A DNA stretch of 64,000 bases, taken from contig NZ_FNBL01000007.1 in assembly GCF_900102315.1 (NCBI RefSeq), positions 124,001-188,000 of the forward strand, written 5' to 3'. The stretch comes from Celeribacter baekdonensis. GTDB taxonomy: Bacteria > Pseudomonadota > Alphaproteobacteria > Rhodobacterales > Rhodobacteraceae. The first letter of the stretch is position 1, and every line of letters begins with the position of its first letter. Position numbers and translations under genes: made by a program. Shown in pieces: positions 1 through 8,705 of this stretch. The notes beneath the pieces were generated by a model. That model worked only from the letters and a program-made list of their open reading frames with translations. It ran no database searches and was not told the DNA's origin.

Positions 1-45
1 ATCCTCATGTTGTGGTGGCCTAGATGGAAAGACGTATTCACCTGA

Positions 46-110
46 TATAATTAAAAATACGTTGCGTTTTATGCAACCTAATATTCAGATATTGGGCATT
101 GATTGCAATC
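46..110 (+). promoter_or_regulatory. Candidate promoter/operator region of the catabolic cluster
   Basis: AT-rich leader ahead of the first gene. It holds a TATAAT at 46-51 with no convincing -35, an inverted repeat GTTGC-N7-GCAAC at 61-77, and a perfect 10-base palindrome GATTGCAATC at 101-110. Paired dyads of this kind suit a regulator operator, but no regulator gene is visible in the window. Low confidence. Confidence 0.3.
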
Positions 111-229
111 TTGTTTTTCTTTGAAATTGGACGGGACAACACAGCCTCGGAGAAACCGAACTGAGTGCTGTGCAAGCCGACGTCAGATCGGTGGACACAA
201 CCACACCTTACCAACACAGAGGACTTCAA

Positions 230-625
230 ATGAAAACCTGCGAAATCAACCCATGGAGCTGGCAAGATGGCTTCGGCTTTGCGCATGCCCGCAAGGTAAG
301 CGATGCGACCCGCTTTCTCACCCTGTCCGGCCAATGTTCCACCGATGCGTCGGGCGCGCCGCAACACCCCGGCGACATGGGTGCACAGATGGCGCTTGCC
401 GTTGCCAATCTGGGCGAAGTGCTCACGCAGGCGGGCATGACCTTTGCCAATGTGCAAGGCATCCGCATATATACCACGGACATGGACGCCACGCTGCAAA
501 ACTGGGAATCTTTGATTGGTCCATTCGCCGCAGCAGGACACCGCCCCGCCAGCACTCTTGTCGGCACGACACGTTTGTTCTCGCCAGATTTGCTGGTCGA
601 GATCGAAGCTACAGCTTGCGCATAG
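230..625 (+). CDS. RidA/YjgF/YER057c-family protein
   Basis: A 131-residue protein of the Rid family, trimeric cytosolic proteins that often hydrolyse reactive enamine/imine intermediates. The C-terminal signature RPAST...SPDLLVEIEA is present. In archetypal RidA the catalytic arginine sits in a PARS context; here the order is RPAS, so the arginine is displaced and imine deaminase activity of the classical kind is uncertain. The ATG at 230 follows a GAGGA ribosome site, which decides it over an in-frame GTG at 170. As first gene of a cluster encoding an amine/imino-acid dehydrogenase, it may detoxify or turn over the imine product. Confidence 0.85.
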   Translation: MKTCEINPWSWQDGFGFAHARKVSDATRFLTLSGQCSTDASGAPQHPGDMGAQMALAVANLGEVLTQAGMTFANVQGIRIYTTDMDATLQNWESLIGPFAAAGHRPASTLVGTTRLFSPDLLVEIEATACA

Positions 626-637
626 GGAGAGACCACT

Positions 638-1105
638 ATGATCCGCGGCATCCACCACCCCAGTCTCGCAACCCCAAACCTCGATACATTGCTTCCGTTC
701 TATCAGGGCCTGCTTGGCTTTGAAGTGATTTCCACCTTCGGCTGGGACGCCGGGGACGCGTTATCCGATTTGGCCGGAAAAATCACCGCTGTGCCGAATT
801 CCACTGCCCGTTCGGCTTTGTTGAAAGCGGGCAATGCTTTCCTGGAAATCTTCGAATACACCCAACCGCTGTCCGTGCGCAGCGATGCGCCTTCGCTCAC
901 CACGAAAGGCATCGCTCATATCTGTTTGGACAGCGACGATGTGAGAACAGACCATGCCCTCCTGAGCGCAGCAGGAGTCACGTTCACGTCAGACCCGATT
1001 GATGTGGGGCCAATGCGCCTGTGCTACTGTCAGGACCCCGATGGAAACTTCGTGGAGTTGCAAGAAATCACCGATCCAAGCAGCGGAATGGGCCTGTCGG
1101 CTTAA
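638..1105 (+). CDS. VOC-family (glyoxalase/bleomycin-resistance fold) protein
   Basis: A 155-residue vicinal-oxygen-chelate protein with two beta-alpha-beta-beta-beta modules. Likely metal ligands are the early histidine in IRGIHHPSL, the mid-protein histidine in GIAHICLD and the late glutamate in GNFVELQEI. The family includes glyoxalases, dioxygenases, epimerases and lyases, so the reaction cannot be read from sequence. It starts 12 bases after the RidA-like gene, so the two are co-transcribed and probably share the cluster's catabolic substrate. GGGAGA lies just upstream of the ATG. Confidence 0.85.
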   Translation: MIRGIHHPSLATPNLDTLLPFYQGLLGFEVISTFGWDAGDALSDLAGKITAVPNSTARSALLKAGNAFLEIFEYTQPLSVRSDAPSLTTKGIAHICLDSDDVRTDHALLSAAGVTFTSDPIDVGPMRLCYCQDPDGNFVELQEITDPSSGMGLSA

Positions 1106-1198
1106 GACATTTCAACCACAATAACCCCTTCTCTTCGGTGAATTCTGCAAAGACAGCCAGGCCGGAGTGTGAAGGCGCACCCAACAAGGAGGTTCGCG

Positions 1199-2623
1199 AT
1201 GAACCAACCAAATCTTCAGTTCCGTGGCGGACTGGGCATGGCATTTTTGCCACCCGTCTTATTTCTCATCTCTTGTTTTCTCTATTTCGTCGTCTTCAAA
1301 GCTTTTGACATGACAGCCTTGGCCATGGGCGGCTTTGTGTCGCTGCTGATCGGCGCACTTTTTGCAACGAACTATAAAGAGTTCTGGACGCAGGTTATGA
1401 AAGGCATCAGCAGCGAAAGCGCGGTTGCCATTGTCGTGATCCTGTTCATGGTGGGCATGATTTCAGCCCTGATCAAGGCAACGAGCGTCGCCTCAGGATT
1501 TGTTTGGCTGGCACAGGAAGTCGGCCTGAACACTGGATATTACACGGTCTTCGTTTTTATGGCGGTTAGCCTGATTGCTATGGCAACGGGTTCGTCTATC
1601 GGTACGATGTTTACAGCCTTCCCGATCTTTTATGCTGCGGGTTTGGCTATTGGTGCTGCCCCAGGCCCGCTTGCGGGTGCAATCCTGTCGGCGGCCATTC
1701 TGGGTGACAACATTGCCCCAATTTCTGATACCACCATCATTTCGTCATCCAGCCAGCGCTTTCGGTCGAAAGATGATGTCGCCGATGTTGGGGGCGTGGT
1801 CAGACACCGCGCACGCTATGCCTTGTTGTCGGCTGCGATCTCAGCTGTGTTCTTTTTGGTTGTCGGCATGTCGGCGGCACACAATACAGATGTAGCAGTC
1901 TTCTCTGCCACAGCTTCGCCACTGCCGCTGCTGATGTTGATCCCTGTCGCAATCATGCTGATCGTCGCAATGGTGTCCCGCAACATTTTCTTGGCGGTCA
2001 CTGTCGGCTTGATCCTTGGGTCTTTGACTGGTCTGGCCGTGGGCTTGCTCAACCTGAATGACATCGCCGGTGTCTCAGATGGAGCGCCGACTGGCTACCT
2101 GTATGACGGGGTATCGGGCATGCTGGGCACCGTAGCGCTGGTGATCTCGGTATTCGGGATCATGGGAGTTTTGCGGGGCGCGGGCGTCATGGACACGATC
2201 GTGACCAAACTGACCACCGGCACCTTGGCCTCAACTCCACGCGGTGTTGAACTGGCAATCGGTCTTGGAGTCTCTGCCACCACAGTACTTTTCGGCGGGG
2301 TGAACTCTGCGGCGATGCTCACCTTTGGTCCGATTGCAGATGAGCTGGGTGCGCGTGTGGGCCTACACCCTTACCGTCGCGCCAACGTGATGGATTGTTT
2401 CGCCCTTGGGCTGGCATCTGTGGTGCCAATTCTCAGCGCATACCTGTTTATTGGTACGCTGCTCACCTCTGGTTATGAAGGCACGCCGACACAATCCACC
2501 TTTGCGCTCTTCCCGATGACCGTCTACCCGCTCGTCTTAACCGTGGTGATGCTCGTCGCTGTGCTGACCGGATGGGGCCGTCGTTTTGAAGGCTCCGATG
2601 GATCAGCGACCAAGACCCGATGA
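1199..2623 (+). CDS. NhaC-family (Na+/H+ antiporter-like) membrane transporter
   Basis: A 474-residue polytopic inner-membrane protein with about 11-12 hydrophobic segments. The family signature is seen in GSSIGTMFTAFPIF and in ILGDNIAPISDTT, the conserved Asp/Thr transport core. NhaC relatives exchange Na+ for H+, and some act as organic-anion or amino-acid antiporters. Because it lies in a catabolic cluster, substrate uptake is a reasonable inference, not shown. The ATG at 1199 has a near-perfect AAGGAGG six bases upstream; an in-frame start at 1169 has none. Confidence 0.85.
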   Translation: MNQPNLQFRGGLGMAFLPPVLFLISCFLYFVVFKAFDMTALAMGGFVSLLIGALFATNYKEFWTQVMKGISSESAVAIVVILFMVGMISALIKATSVASGFVWLAQEVGLNTGYYTVFVFMAVSLIAMATGSSIGTMFTAFPIFYAAGLAIGAAPGPLAGAILSAAILGDNIAPISDTTIISSSSQRFRSKDDVADVGGVVRHRARYALLSAAISAVFFLVVGMSAAHNTDVAVFSATASPLPLLMLIPVAIMLIVAMVSRNIFLAVTVGLILGSLTGLAVGLLNLNDIAGVSDGAPTGYLYDGVSGMLGTVALVISVFGIMGVLRGAGVMDTIVTKLTTGTLASTPRGVELAIGLGVSATTVLFGGVNSAAMLTFGPIADELGARVGLHPYRRANVMDCFALGLASVVPILSAYLFIGTLLTSGYEGTPTQSTFALFPMTVYPLVLTVVMLVAVLTGWGRRFEGSDGSATKTR

Positions 2624-2657
2624 CTCCGTGAAAAAGCAGACACCGAAAGGACTTTCT

Positions 2658-3590
2658 ATGGACCGCAATTCTGTTGACTGGACCGGATATATTCCGGCCA
2701 TCACCACGCCTTTTGATCGCAAAGGACGCCTAGATATTGATGCCTTTGAGGGACAAATGGAATGGCTGGTCGCCGAACGTATGCACGGCGTCATCCTTGC
2801 TGGCACCAGTGGCGAGTGGTTCAGCATGAGCACCGCAGAACGCGCAGATCTGTTTACGGCTGGTGCGAAATTCTGCAAAGCGGGGCTCTGGGTCATCGGT
2901 GCCTGCAATGCCTTTACCGCAGCCGAGGCCATCGTTCATGCCGACGCCGCGCAAGAGGCCGGGTTAAACGGGATCTTACTCACACCGCCGCCTTATATGG
3001 TTCCAAACCGACGTGAGATCGTGACCTTCTTTCGTGCCGTTTCGGATGCAACCGAAATCCCGATGACCGTCTACAACTGGCCTCGCGGATGTATCGTTGA
3101 CATGGATGTAGAACTGCTGGACGAATTGGCGGATATTGACAATGTTGTCGCGATTAAGAATTCCACCGGGAATTTCGCAGAATTCTTGAACGGCATGTAT
3201 CGCCTTGAAGACCGCGTGCGCTATTTCGGCCTGCCGACCAATGCGTTGGGGACTGACCTTGCGCTGCTGGGGCATGGTGATGGGCTTATGGGGTCCGGCG
3301 GGGTGCTCGGTGCCGATCACCCTGATTACTGGCGCGCAATTGCAGATGGAAACAGACCCCTTGCAATCGAGTTGGGCGAAAGGGATCGTGTGATCATGAC
3401 AGAATGGTTTCGCCCAGATTACGGGGTGCAATTCGGCAATCAGCAGGCGATCATGAAAACTGCTTTGCGTTTACGTGGTGTTCCCGCAGGCTTCGTACGC
3501 GAACCATTGTTAGAACTAACGTCTGAAGAGGTCGCCCGGATTGAGGCCACTTTGCACAAGTTGGGTTTAGACACCCAACCTTTGGGCTGA
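2658..3590 (+). CDS. Dihydrodipicolinate synthase (DapA)-family lyase/deaminase
   Basis: A 310-residue class I aldolase-fold TIM barrel. The GTSGEW loop at residues 49-54, the catalytic tyrosine in TVYN (Tyr139) and the Schiff-base lysine in AIKNST (Lys167) are all present, so the enzyme should be active on a 2-oxo acid or cyclic imino acid. It is unlikely to be the lysine-biosynthetic DapA, because it sits between a transporter and a flavin dehydrogenase. LhpC, pyrroline-4-hydroxy-2-carboxylate deaminase of hydroxyproline catabolism, is a family member with just such neighbours. The ATG at 2658 has GAAAGGA upstream. Confidence 0.85.
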   Translation: MDRNSVDWTGYIPAITTPFDRKGRLDIDAFEGQMEWLVAERMHGVILAGTSGEWFSMSTAERADLFTAGAKFCKAGLWVIGACNAFTAAEAIVHADAAQEAGLNGILLTPPPYMVPNRREIVTFFRAVSDATEIPMTVYNWPRGCIVDMDVELLDELADIDNVVAIKNSTGNFAEFLNGMYRLEDRVRYFGLPTNALGTDLALLGHGDGLMGSGGVLGADHPDYWRAIADGNRPLAIELGERDRVIMTEWFRPDYGVQFGNQQAIMKTALRLRGVPAGFVREPLLELTSEEVARIEATLHKLGLDTQPLG

Positions 3591-3594
3591 TCCC

Positions 3595-4776
3595 GTGAAA
3601 CCCCGCACGTTCGACACGATCGTCATTGGCGGTGGATTGCTTGGATGCGCCACCACTTGGATGATTGCCCGCGAAGGCGGGCGGGTTCTGTTGGTTGAAC
3701 GCGACCAGATCAATCAACATGCGTCCGGCAGCAATGCCGGAAGCCTACATTTTCAGCTTGAATACCGGATGATCGAACGTGGTGTAGAAGCGGCGCGCAA
3801 AGCGGCAGAAGCCATGCCTTTGCATTTGGAAGCTGCCAAGCTGTGGTCTGACTTGCCCGATTTGTGCGGGCAAGCCATTGAGGTCAAGCAAACCGGCGGC
3901 CTCATGATTGCTGAGAATACCCATCAGGTCGAACTGTTAGAAAAAAAGACAGAAATAGAACGCAGCTGGGGACTCGACAACCGCATGATCGACCGAACGG
4001 AGATCGACCGGATTGCCCCGTATCTTTCGGAACGTGTGATCGCTGCAGCGCATTGCCCGACCGAGGGCAAAGCAGATGCACGCACCGCAGGACCAGCTTT
4101 GGCGCGCGCGGCTTTACAGGCAGGCGCTCAGATACAAACCCGCACAGAAGTCACAAGGCTTGAACGCCATGGGGGGCGTTGGCATGTGGTCGTCACATCC
4201 GCTGAAGGAACGATGGAGCTGTCTGCCGAGAGTATTGTGATTGCCGCAGGGGTTTGGACGACACGACTGGGACAGATGATGGGGGCGCACCTGCCAACCA
4301 TTCCGCTGGCACTTATGATGACGGTCACCCAGCGCGTGCCAAAACTGATCCCGCATCTCGTCCAGCATGCCGGAGGAAGATTGTCCCTGAAACAAGCACT
4401 GGACGGCAATATTTTGATTGGCGGTGGCTGGCCTGCGCGTTTAATCCGTAACGCAGACGGAGAGCCGAATTTTGAGGCAAAGCCAGAACTCCTGGCCAGT
4501 TCCCTGTCTGGCAATGCAGATATGGCGATCCGCGTTTTACCCGAATTATCGCGCATACCCGTCATCCGCAGTTGGGTCGGCACAACCACCGTGACCTCTG
4601 ATCAATTGCCGCTTGTCGGACCCATTCCCAAGCAACCGGGAGCCTTCGTCGCAACGGGAGGTTCGGCATTCACCCTTGGACCCAGCTTTGCGCAGGTGCT
4701 TGCCGATTTGATCGCCGGCCGTATGCCAGATACGGATTTGACGGCCTTTGCCCCTGACAGATACGAAAGGGCCTAA
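3595..4776 (+). CDS. FAD-dependent amino/imino-acid dehydrogenase, DAO-fold subunit
   Basis: A 393-residue D-amino-acid-oxidase-fold protein. The N-terminal FAD-binding motif is IGGGLLG at about residues 11-17, followed by LLVERD; the C-terminal half has the ATGGSAFTLGPS flavin-contact region. It matches the catalytic subunits of multi-component dehydrogenases such as D-hydroxyproline dehydrogenase and octopine/nopaline oxidases. The GTG start is four bases after the DapA-family stop, and the next gene starts three bases after its end, showing tight translational coupling. It probably oxidises a secondary amine or D-/imino acid and passes electrons to the 2Fe-2S and second FAD subunits. Confidence 0.85.
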   Translation: MKPRTFDTIVIGGGLLGCATTWMIAREGGRVLLVERDQINQHASGSNAGSLHFQLEYRMIERGVEAARKAAEAMPLHLEAAKLWSDLPDLCGQAIEVKQTGGLMIAENTHQVELLEKKTEIERSWGLDNRMIDRTEIDRIAPYLSERVIAAAHCPTEGKADARTAGPALARAALQAGAQIQTRTEVTRLERHGGRWHVVVTSAEGTMELSAESIVIAAGVWTTRLGQMMGAHLPTIPLALMMTVTQRVPKLIPHLVQHAGGRLSLKQALDGNILIGGGWPARLIRNADGEPNFEAKPELLASSLSGNADMAIRVLPELSRIPVIRSWVGTTTVTSDQLPLVGPIPKQPGAFVATGGSAFTLGPSFAQVLADLIAGRMPDTDLTAFAPDRYERA

Positions 4777-4779
4777 CCC

Positions 4780-5064
4780 ATGTTCAAAGCACAGCGCCTC
4801 AAGGCCAACCGTGGCCGCGCACTTCAGTTCACCTTCGAAGGGACGACAGTGACCGCCTATGACGGCGAAACGGTGGCAACTGCGTTGCTGGCCGCTGGTG
4901 TGACGGCTTTTAATGTGACCCGTGGCGGTGAGCCGCGCATGCCATTTTGCAATATGGGCACCTGTTTCGACTGTGCGGTCTGCGTGAACGGGCACTCTCT
5001 GGTGCGGGCCTGTTTGACCGATGTGAGTTCGGGCATGCAAGTCAACCGTCAGGAGGGAAAGTGA
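4780..5064 (+). CDS. (2Fe-2S)-binding small subunit of amine/imino-acid dehydrogenase
   Basis: A 94-residue plant-ferredoxin-like protein. Cysteines 57, 62, 65 and 78 give the C-x4-C-x2-C-x12-C pattern of a 2Fe-2S cluster, with an extra Cys68. Proteins of this size are the gamma subunits of hydroxyproline dehydrogenase, sarcosine-oxidase-like and opine-oxidase complexes, relaying electrons between two flavoproteins. It overlaps the next gene by one base (TGATG), as expected for subunits made in fixed ratio. It is too short for a stand-alone ferredoxin-reductase system. Confidence 0.88.
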   Translation: MFKAQRLKANRGRALQFTFEGTTVTAYDGETVATALLAAGVTAFNVTRGGEPRMPFCNMGTCFDCAVCVNGHSLVRACLTDVSSGMQVNRQEGK

Positions 5065-6488
5065 TGCACGATCTGGGAATTGTCGGCGCTGGTCCTGCTG
5101 GGATGGCAGCCGCTCTTGCGGTGGCCGATATGGGCTTTTCCGTTATCGTGGTTGATGAGCAGGCGCGCGCAGGCGGCCAAATTTTCCGCCGACCACCAGA
5201 GGCTTGGGGCGAACGGCATGGCGTCTATCGCCCCTATGCTTGGGCGCGCGATCTGATCGAACGTTTCGAAGATCACCCTAAAATCACGGCGGCCTTTCGC
5301 GCCACGGCCTTTGGGGTGTTGCGGGGGAATGACAAGGATGACCGCGCGTCTCTTGAACTGGCTGTCAGCTCGCCTGACGGCGGACAACGTGTTTCTGCCC
5401 GGCGTTTGTTACTTGCAACGGGTGCTTATGATATGCCCGTGGCCTTTCCGGGCTGGACCTTGCCTGGCGTAATGACTGCAGGAGCCATCCAATCGCTTAT
5501 AAAAAGTCAAAAGCTATTGAGTGGCAAACGTGTTGTCCTGGCGGGGTCGCACCCGATCCAACTGATCCTTGCAGGGCAATTGCTGGATGCAGGGGCAGAT
5601 ATTGTTGAGATTGCCTTGGCGCGAGATTTGCCTGGGCTAAAGGAAATGGCACGCGGATTGCCGGCCGTGCCTGGTCATGTTTCTATTTTCACCGAGGCGG
5701 TGCGTGCACTGTCCAAGATCATGCGGCATGGCGTACCTATACGCTGGCGAACTGTGGTGAGCGAGGCAACACCGGAAGATACAGGTTTGCGGGTCCGGCT
5801 GGAAACGGTTGATCCCTCTTGGCTAGGCACTGGCGAAAGCCATCTGCATGAGGCCGATATTTTAGTTCTTGGATACGGCTTCACCCCATCAACGGAACTG
5901 GCGCGTCAAGCGGGGTGCGAGATGAAATGGGATTCGGCAGGCGGCGGCTGGACGGTTTTGCATGACGCCCGCTTTCAAAGTACGGCCCCCGATATTTTCG
6001 TCGCAGGCGAGCCGACCGGGGTGGCTGGAGCAGAACGTGCTTGGGCCGAAGGGCATATCGCGGGCTTGTTCATTGCAGCATCGCTTGGGGCGAAACTTGA
6101 CGACCGGGCACTGTCACACTCAACCCGACGCCTGATCCGCGCGGGCCGGTTTTCTGATGTGATGCAGACGATGTTTGAACCAAAGCGGAAAGCACTGGCT
6201 GAACTCTCTCGTCAGGACGAGACCGTGATTTGTCGCTGTGAGGAGGTGCGGAACAGACAGATCGAAGACGCGTTGCAAAATAATCCATTCATTCAGTCCG
6301 TGAACGCCGTGAAGCTAGAATGCCGCAGCGGTATGGGGGTTTGCCAAGGACGCTACTGCGAAGGGACAGTCGCTGCGCGGATTGGAAACGCACGCGAGGC
6401 GTCGATAGAGGCCTCAGGCTACTACAATGCGCATCTGCCCGTAAAACCCGTAGCGCTTCAGGTATATCGCGATATCAGCAAGGACTGA
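5064..6488 (+). CDS. NAD(P)/FAD-dependent oxidoreductase, large subunit with C-terminal Fe-S domain
   Basis: A 474-residue flavoprotein disulfide-reductase-fold subunit. FAD is bound by GAGPAG near residues 8-13. A second Rossmann region follows near residues 155-175, but its glycine motif is altered (AGSHPIQ). A C-terminal BFD-like [2Fe-2S] domain has Cys390, Cys392, Cys427 and Cys432. This matches the alpha subunits of D-hydroxyproline dehydrogenase, octopine oxidase (OoxA) and HcnB. The ATG at 5064 overlaps the previous stop and has AGGAGGG upstream. It is the last gene of the cluster before a convergent gene. Confidence 0.87.
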   Translation: MHDLGIVGAGPAGMAAALAVADMGFSVIVVDEQARAGGQIFRRPPEAWGERHGVYRPYAWARDLIERFEDHPKITAAFRATAFGVLRGNDKDDRASLELAVSSPDGGQRVSARRLLLATGAYDMPVAFPGWTLPGVMTAGAIQSLIKSQKLLSGKRVVLAGSHPIQLILAGQLLDAGADIVEIALARDLPGLKEMARGLPAVPGHVSIFTEAVRALSKIMRHGVPIRWRTVVSEATPEDTGLRVRLETVDPSWLGTGESHLHEADILVLGYGFTPSTELARQAGCEMKWDSAGGGWTVLHDARFQSTAPDIFVAGEPTGVAGAERAWAEGHIAGLFIAASLGAKLDDRALSHSTRRLIRAGRFSDVMQTMFEPKRKALAELSRQDETVICRCEEVRNRQIEDALQNNPFIQSVNAVKLECRSGMGVCQGRYCEGTVAARIGNAREASIEASGYYNAHLPVKPVALQVYRDISKD

Positions 6489-6647
6489 GTGACTGCGCGA
6501 GCTCAGATTCAGACAACGTTCCGAATGGCGAAGGCCGGCTTTTCCCACACACCCGACCTCAGCGCATCGCGCGTCTAAGATCCGGTCTGCGTCAGAAATG
6601 CCCAGCGTTCGACACAGACCTATGGCGTCTCTATGGCGTCGCCATCT

Positions 6648-7364
6648 TTACAGCGTCGCCATGGTCCGGCGCACGGTTTCGATCCTTTGCGCATTGGGCG
6701 GGTGCGAGCCAAGGAAGCGATCGCCCGGATCGGGAATACGGGTGAAATATGCAGCCCCGCGCACCGGGTTATACCCGGCGTGATAGGCGATCACCGTGCC
6801 CAATTGATCGGCCTCCAACTCATAGGATTTCGAATAGCTCCGTGCGCCCACAGTGGCACCGATGTTTTGCGCAGTCTCGATGGTTGAGGCATCGCCACCA
6901 ATCGCCGCAATCAACACGCCGCCCAAAAGCGCGCCCGTGATGGCCGTCTGCTCCGTGCGTGCCAAGTGACCCGCGATGTGATGCGAGGCCTCATGCCCCA
7001 TCACAAAGGCCAATTCATCGGTGTTTTGGACATCGGCGATCAAAGCGACGGTAAAGGTCAGGACCGGCCGACCGCTTGCGTCCAGAGATTGCCACGCGTT
7101 CGAGGGAGCTTTGGGATCGGTTTCGACCACAATTTTGAAATCGCAATTCGCCCCAGAGGTGCGGGCGCGACATTCGCGTTCGGCCACGGGTTCAACCCGA
7201 GCGACGACATTGGCAAAATCACTAACCGTTACGGAGCCAGACCGCGACACCGGCGCGGACACAGGTTGGGATTGCGGGCGGCTGTCCACAGGCGGCGTCG
7301 TGGTCATGTCGACACAGCCGGACAAAAGCCCCGCGATCATCACAGTTGCGAACATTTTTTTCAC
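6648..7364 (-). CDS. M48-family zinc metallopeptidase lipoprotein
   Basis: A 238-residue secreted peptidase. The N-terminus is a lipoprotein signal with lipobox LLSGC, so the mature enzyme should be acylated and held at an envelope membrane. The zinc motif HEASH is at residues 124-128 and a downstream glutamate lies in ELEADQLG, as in HtpX/LoiP/YggG-type M48 proteases. I chose the GTG at 7364 because it starts the basic signal peptide; an ATG three codons later is also possible. It is convergent with the catabolic cluster. The substrate is unknown; envelope protein quality control is the usual role. Confidence 0.88.
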   Translation of the reverse strand: MKKMFATVMIAGLLSGCVDMTTTPPVDSRPQSQPVSAPVSRSGSVTVSDFANVVARVEPVAERECRARTSGANCDFKIVVETDPKAPSNAWQSLDASGRPVLTFTVALIADVQNTDELAFVMGHEASHHIAGHLARTEQTAITGALLGGVLIAAIGGDASTIETAQNIGATVGARSYSKSYELEADQLGTVIAYHAGYNPVRGAAYFTRIPDPGDRFLGSHPPNAQRIETVRRTMATL

Positions 7365-7504
7365 GTTAAAGACGGTCCTTTTCCACGACGCCCTAAAGAC
7401 ATAACACCGTATATGCGCCTCAGAAATAGGCGCATATTGCGCCACTGACCAATCACACAAATGTGCACACTTGCATTCGGCCACGGGCGGAGTAGCATCG
7501 GAGT

Positions 7505-7744
7505 ATGTTTACCATTGAACACGACTTCGACGCCACCGTTGTGACCCTTATGGACGAAGGTGAATTCGTCCTGCAAGAGGATGTCATCATCAATGCCTTT
7601 TCCGAATGTGTAACGCTCGAACAGCTCGACCCGCGCACGGATCGGGTTCAGAAAATCACCCTGTCGATGCGGCAATTGCATGATTTGGGTGCGGCATTGG
7701 ACCTCCCCGAGGGGGCCTATCGGTTGACGCCCGTCAAAGACTAG
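7505..7744 (+). CDS. Conserved small acidic protein of unknown function
   Basis: A 79-residue acidic protein with no signal peptide and no membrane segment. I do not recognise a named domain. Its start follows CGGAGT and it stops 10 bases before the convergent DUF167 gene. Regular codon bias and a predicted alternation of strands and helices argue that it is real. Divergent from the M48 gene, it may share that 140-base promoter region. No function is assigned. Confidence 0.65.
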   Translation: MFTIEHDFDATVVTLMDEGEFVLQEDVIINAFSECVTLEQLDPRTDRVQKITLSMRQLHDLGAALDLPEGAYRLTPVKD

Positions 7745-7753
7745 AGGTCGAAA

Positions 7754-8017
7754 TCAGCCCCGGCGAAACACCTTGTCGCGCGAGGTTTCGCCACGCACCA
7801 GTTCGAGCGTGGATTTGGCAATGCCCAAAGATTTGGCCAAGAGTTTCACCACGTCTTTCGTCGCCTTGCCGCCCTCTGGCACCGTGGTGACATAGACCCG
7901 GACCTGCCCGTCCTCCACTGTCACAACATTGCGTGAGGCTTTCGGCGTGACGCGCACGGATAACATATCGCCGTCAAACGCCGCCTCAATCGCCGATTTC
8001 AATGCCTCTTTGCCCAT
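7754..8017 (-). CDS. DUF167 (YggU-family) protein
   Basis: An 87-residue protein with the family core VRVTPKASRN and VYVTTVPEGGKATKDVVKLLAKSLGI. YggU proteins are small cytosolic alpha/beta proteins of uncertain role. The start is not clear-cut: the ATG at 8017 has GGAAGA almost touching it, and an ATG at 8032 has no ribosome site. Conservation begins near KEALKSAIEAA, which both starts include. It is convergent with the 79-residue protein and divergent from the nitroreductase. Confidence 0.8.
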   Translation of the reverse strand: MGKEALKSAIEAAFDGDMLSVRVTPKASRNVVTVEDGQVRVYVTTVPEGGKATKDVVKLLAKSLGIAKSTLELVRGETSRDKVFRRG

Positions 8018-8126
8018 TCTTCCAACCTGCATCTGTGGGCTTGGTCGCTTAAATTCATTTGCCCGGTTGAATCTGATTGTAAAACCTCCGACATGAAACA
8101 TCAAACGCGCAACCAAAAGGCCAGAC

Positions 8127-8705
8127 ATGCCCAACCCCAATTCTGCCGCCCTCGATTTTTTGCTCACCCGTCGCTCCCGCCCGGCCAAGACATTGGTCGC
8201 ACCTGTGCCGGACAAATACGCGCTCAAACCAATTCTGACGGCAGCCCTGCGCACACCGGATCATGGGAAACTGGAGCCTTGGCGGTTGATTGTGCTGGAA
8301 AAAGCGGCGCTGACGCGGCTGGCCGAGATGATCGCGCCTTTGGGGCACAGCCTCGGGATCGACCCGGAAAAGATCGAAAAAGCCCGCCACCAATATGCCG
8401 ATGCCGATCTGGCCGTGGCGGTGGTGTTTTCTCCGAAAGACAGCGAAAAAGTCCCCCATATTGAACAGCTTTATTCCGCAGGCGCTGTCTGCCTGTCGCT
8501 TTTAAACGCGGCTTTGGCGGCGGGTTGGGGGGCCAATTGGCTGTCTGGCTGGGCCTCCCATGATCGGTCTTTTGTGGAAAACGGTCTTGGCCTTTTGCCG
8601 CAGGAAAGCATCGCAGGCATCATCCACATCGGCACAGAATCCTCTGCCCCGCCCGAACGCCCACGCCCCGAGTTGGATCAGATCGTGAGCTGGGTGGATC
8701 AGTGA
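8127..8705 (+). CDS. Nitroreductase-family FMN oxidoreductase (YdjA-like)
   Basis: A 192-residue short nitroreductase. The FMN contacts typical of the YdjA group are visible: TRRSRPAK near the N-terminus, RTPDHGKLEPWRL around residues 42-54 and the late LGLLPQESIAGIIHIG. These enzymes use NAD(P)H to reduce nitro compounds or quinones; the natural substrate is usually unknown. It overlaps the following EI24 gene by one base (TGATG), so the two are co-translated. This short form lacks the extra loops of NfsA/NfsB. Confidence 0.88.
   Translation: MPNPNSAALDFLLTRRSRPAKTLVAPVPDKYALKPILTAALRTPDHGKLEPWRLIVLEKAALTRLAEMIAPLGHSLGIDPEKIEKARHQYADADLAVAVVFSPKDSEKVPHIEQLYSAGAVCLSLLNAALAAGWGANWLSGWASHDRSFVENGLGLLPQESIAGIIHIGTESSAPPERPRPELDQIVSWVDQ

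Noticed and set aside
2658-6488. Naming the cluster as lhp hydroxyproline genes
   Set aside because: Subunit layout fits, but the epimerase and semialdehyde dehydrogenase are not in view and the transporter type differs, so gene symbols were withheld.
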